A stretch of 64,000 nt of DNA from Microvirga aerilata (GTDB taxonomy: Bacteria > Pseudomonadota > Alphaproteobacteria > Rhizobiales > Beijerinckiaceae): assembly GCF_016743775.1 (NCBI RefSeq), contig NZ_JAEQMY010000002.1:124001-188000 (forward strand). The letters are read 5' to 3'. Made by a program: the position numbers and the translations under genes. This document shows positions 61,843 to 64,000 of the stretch, piece by piece (position 1 is the stretch's first letter; each line of letters opens with the position of its first letter). The notes below the pieces were generated by a model. It saw only the letters and a program-made list of their open reading frames with translations, was not told where the DNA came from and ran no database searches.

Positions 61843-63150
61843 TTAGTTGCTCTTGGGCTCCTGATCGCCGGGCAGGACGAAGACCTGCCCCGGATAGATC
61901 AGGTTGGGATTGCGGATCTGCTCCTGGTTCGCGCCGTAGATCATCGTGTACCGGAAACCCTTGCCGTATATCCGCTGGCTGATGCGCCAAAGATTGTCGC
62001 CGCGGGACACAAGAGCCGTATTGATGCTGGGGATCACAACCGTTCCGGCATCGGCGACCTGCCCGCTGGGCAGGGCCGAGGCCACTTCGCGGCGGGCCTG
62101 CGGCTGGGCGGCTGCGGGGCTAGGCGCGGTCGAGCGACCGGCCACCTGCGGCTGTGGCTGCACTGCCGCCACCTGCGCGGGCACGTTGAAGCCGACCTCG
62201 GCCCGGGACTTCACCTGTCCCGAAACCGGATCCACGTCGTCGAGGCGGATCCGGTAGTCGCCAGGCTTCACCCCTGTGCCGATGGAGAAGGACACCTTGC
62301 CGTCCCCGCCGGAGCCGCCGGGAGCGATGAAGCTTTCGTTCAGATACAGGCGGACGGTGGCACCAGGCGCCGACAGGCCGGACACGAACAGCCTGCCCTC
62401 CTCCGCCTCGACGGTCACGATCTTGATTTCCGGACGGGCGGTCGGCTGCGCGGGAGGAGCCGGGGGAGAAACCGGCGGCGCGGCGCCGGCCTGCTGCTGG
62501 GCCGGAGGCGCGGCAGGCTTGTCTTCCGCAGTCTTGGCGTCCGGGACGGGCGCCTCGGCCACCTTGGGCTCCGGCGGCTCGGGGTTGGACAGGATCACGG
62601 TGGGCTTGTCGGGGGACGTCAGGGTCACGAGAGGCCGCGTCTTGGCATCGGTGATGACCACCGTCACGTTCTGTTCGGAGCGCTGGCGGGCTCCGTCAGG
62701 AGCAATGGATTGCAGCGCCACCTGATGGGATCCCGGTGGCAGGGGCGGCGGTACGATCGCGAAGAGGCCAGAGGCATCGGCGACCGCACGGGCGTGAACC
62801 TGATCGCCCCTGAGAAGCTCGATGGTTGCCCCCGGCGCCGCACGGCCGGCGATCACGCTCTCGCCGTCCGGCTCGACGCGCACCAGGTCGAAGGTGGGGA
62901 TGATGGGAGCGTCGCGCGGTGGAGCCGGCGGTGCATTCGGCGCGGGAGGCGCCGGCAGGGCCGCCTGCTGACCCGGCGCACTGGACACTGGGGCTGATGG
63001 CTGGGCCGGCTGAACCGGAGCCGAGGCCTGGGAAGATGCCGGCTGATCCGACCAGGACCAGTAGAATACGCCAAGGAGAACCGCCACGACGGCTGCGGCG
63101 GCAGCCCCGAGAAGCGCGATCGTTCCTTTGATCTCTTTTGGGTGCGCCAT
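61843..63150 (-). CDS. Membrane-anchored LysM peptidoglycan-binding protein
   Basis: The protein has 435 residues. One N-terminal membrane helix (IALLGAAAAAVVAVLLGVFYWSW) is followed by Pro/Ala-rich linkers and two Ig-like repeats (VRVEPDGESVIAGRAAPGATIELLRGD and VEAEEGRLFVSGLSAPGATVRLYL). A C-terminal LysM domain follows (RGDNLWRISQRIYGKGFRYTMIYGANQEQI, ending YPGQVFVLP). The fold suggests a periplasmic protein tied to the inner membrane that holds peptidoglycan. GGxP-rich repeats of this kind are common in Rhizobiales. The ATG at 63150 begins MAHPKEIKG. Confidence 0.85.
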   Translation of the reverse strand: MAHPKEIKGTIALLGAAAAAVVAVLLGVFYWSWSDQPASSQASAPVQPAQPSAPVSSAPGQQAALPAPPAPNAPPAPPRDAPIIPTFDLVRVEPDGESVIAGRAAPGATIELLRGDQVHARAVADASGLFAIVPPPLPPGSHQVALQSIAPDGARQRSEQNVTVVITDAKTRPLVTLTSPDKPTVILSNPEPPEPKVAEAPVPDAKTAEDKPAAPPAQQQAGAAPPVSPPAPPAQPTARPEIKIVTVEAEEGRLFVSGLSAPGATVRLYLNESFIAPGGSGGDGKVSFSIGTGVKPGDYRIRLDDVDPVSGQVKSRAEVGFNVPAQVAAVQPQPQVAGRSTAPSPAAAQPQARREVASALPSGQVADAGTVVIPSINTALVSRGDNLWRISQRIYGKGFRYTMIYGANQEQIRNPNLIYPGQVFVLPGDQEPKSN

Positions 63151-63229
63151 GACGCTTTTTCTCAACCGGGCACTTTCCGCCATTTAAACCGTTTATCTTT
63201 CAAAAGGCTACGGCCATAAAGGACAAAAT

Positions 63230-63886
63230 ATGCTCTACGACTCAGCGCGGGAAGCTCCCCGCTCCCCCGAAATTTCCATGGCAGCCATCAAACCCATCAA
63301 ATCCATCTGCGTCTATTGCGGCTCCGGCTTCGGCGGCGATCCCATTTTCACCGAAAATGCGGCGGCACTGGGCCGTTCCATGGCCGAGCAGGGGATCAAC
63401 CTTGTCTATGGAGGCGGCAATGTCGGCCTCATGGGCACCGTCGCTCAATCGGTCCTCGACCACGGCGGTTATGTCACAGGAATCATCCCGGATTTCCTGA
63501 AGTCACGCGAGAAGCTTTTGGACGATGTGCAGGAAACCATCGTGGTTCCCGACATGCACACCCGCAAGCGCCTGATGTTCGAGAAGGCCGACGCCTTCGT
63601 GGCCCTGCCGGGCGGGATCGGCACCCTGGAAGAACTCGTCGAGCAGATGACCTGGTCGCAGCTCGGCCGGCACACCAAGCCGATCCTGATGCTCAGCACC
63701 AAAGGTTTCTGGAAGCCGCTTCTCACCCTGATCGCCCATATGCGCGAGCAGGGCTTCATCCGGCCCGGCCTGGAGCTGAACTATCTCGTGGCGGAACGGG
63801 TCGAAGAGGTGATCCCGATGATGGAAGCCGCCGCCCGACGGGTGGGCATCGTGAGCAACGAAGAGGCTATTGAGAGCCAGTTTTAA
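63230..63886 (+). CDS. LOG-family protein (TIGR00730; cytokinin riboside phosphoribohydrolase type)
   Basis: The protein has 218 residues of Rossmann fold. ICVYCGSGFGGDP opens the domain, GGGNVGLMG follows, and the active-site motif is PGGIGTLEELVEQMTW, with the catalytic Arg in MHTRKRLMFEKADAFVALPGG. The family splits nucleoside 5'-monophosphates, including cytokinin ribotides, and is often mislabelled lysine decarboxylase. AAAGGA lies 6 bases before the ATG at 63230; an ATG 16 codons later (63278) lacks a ribosome site but matches the usual family start. It is divergent from the LysM gene. Confidence 0.88.
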   Translation: MLYDSAREAPRSPEISMAAIKPIKSICVYCGSGFGGDPIFTENAAALGRSMAEQGINLVYGGGNVGLMGTVAQSVLDHGGYVTGIIPDFLKSREKLLDDVQETIVVPDMHTRKRLMFEKADAFVALPGGIGTLEELVEQMTWSQLGRHTKPILMLSTKGFWKPLLTLIAHMREQGFIRPGLELNYLVAERVEEVIPMMEAAARRVGIVSNEEAIESQF

Positions 63887-64000
63887 GCGCAAAGGCGATC
63901 TTGATGCCTTACCGGCGGAGCTGTTCTTTGCAGGCAGCTCCGTCTCGGCCTTTATCGAGGATACGGTCCAGCACCCTAAAGGCCAGCAAGATAACGGCTA

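Noticed and set aside
63895..64000. Possible new gene starting at ATG 63904 at the window end
   Set aside because: The product is Arg/Ser-rich without family features and without ribosome site; too short to judge. A GGAGCTG/CAGCTCC hairpin there may simply end the LOG gene transcript.

Overview
The window is high-GC, tightly packed chromosomal DNA of an alphaproteobacterium. It most resembles a soil or plant-associated member of the Hyphomicrobiales (Rhizobiales), of the Microvirga/Methylobacterium kind. The reasons are the HutF/HutG form of histidine degradation, the copA-cueR pair, the pssA-psd and maf-yacG housekeeping genes, and an intergenic palindrome of the CCTCATCCTGAGG type that is common in that order. 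This placement is inference; there is no rRNA gene in the window.

Layout. 1-2250: end of a sugar-binding protein gene, then a convergent lactonase-like amidohydrolase and aldo/keto reductase that suggest non-phosphorylating deoxysugar oxidation. 2530-4863: a glycine-zipper lipoprotein, then an AT-rich island of about 1.7 kb lying against the 3' end of a tRNA-Ser gene. The island carries a colicin-D-like toxin tip, a candidate immunity gene and two paralogous 67-68 aa proteins. 5040-21375: housekeeping and envelope genes (RidA, GT2, GST, EEP, copA-cueR with its operator, PTP, L,D-transpeptidase, EAL, tyrS, purC, LolA-like, DoxX, galE). 21611-28155: two large secreted proteins with AlgE-type mannuronan C5-epimerase domains and nearly identical RTX C-termini. 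28156-34206: sulfur genes (MetQ-like binding protein, flavin monooxygenase, FMN reductase; cystathionine beta-synthase and gamma-lyase). 34254-36103: homogentisate dioxygenase with a divergent MarR regulator. 36106-47148: a complete histidine-utilisation cluster, hutC-hutF divergent from hutIHGUD, followed by an ABC transporter whose upstream region repeats the putative HutC operator. 47260-56740: an accessory stretch with a collagen-like exported protein, small exported and cupin proteins, decayed copies of a small gene, an RTX-only protein, a candidate structured RNA and a PL7 alginate lyase with an RTX/type I secretion tail. 56739-63886: tRNA-Phe, yacG, maf, pssA, psd, an Atm1-like ABC exporter, a LysM protein and a LOG-family protein.

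How the genes work together. The clearest multi-gene theme is extracellular alginate modification: two epimerase-type proteins and one alginate lyase share a C-terminal export module, although no secretion apparatus is encoded here. The second is the histidine regulon, where one 10-bp motif links catabolism to an otherwise unassigned importer. The third is a degraded polymorphic-toxin/immunity cassette beside a tRNA gene.
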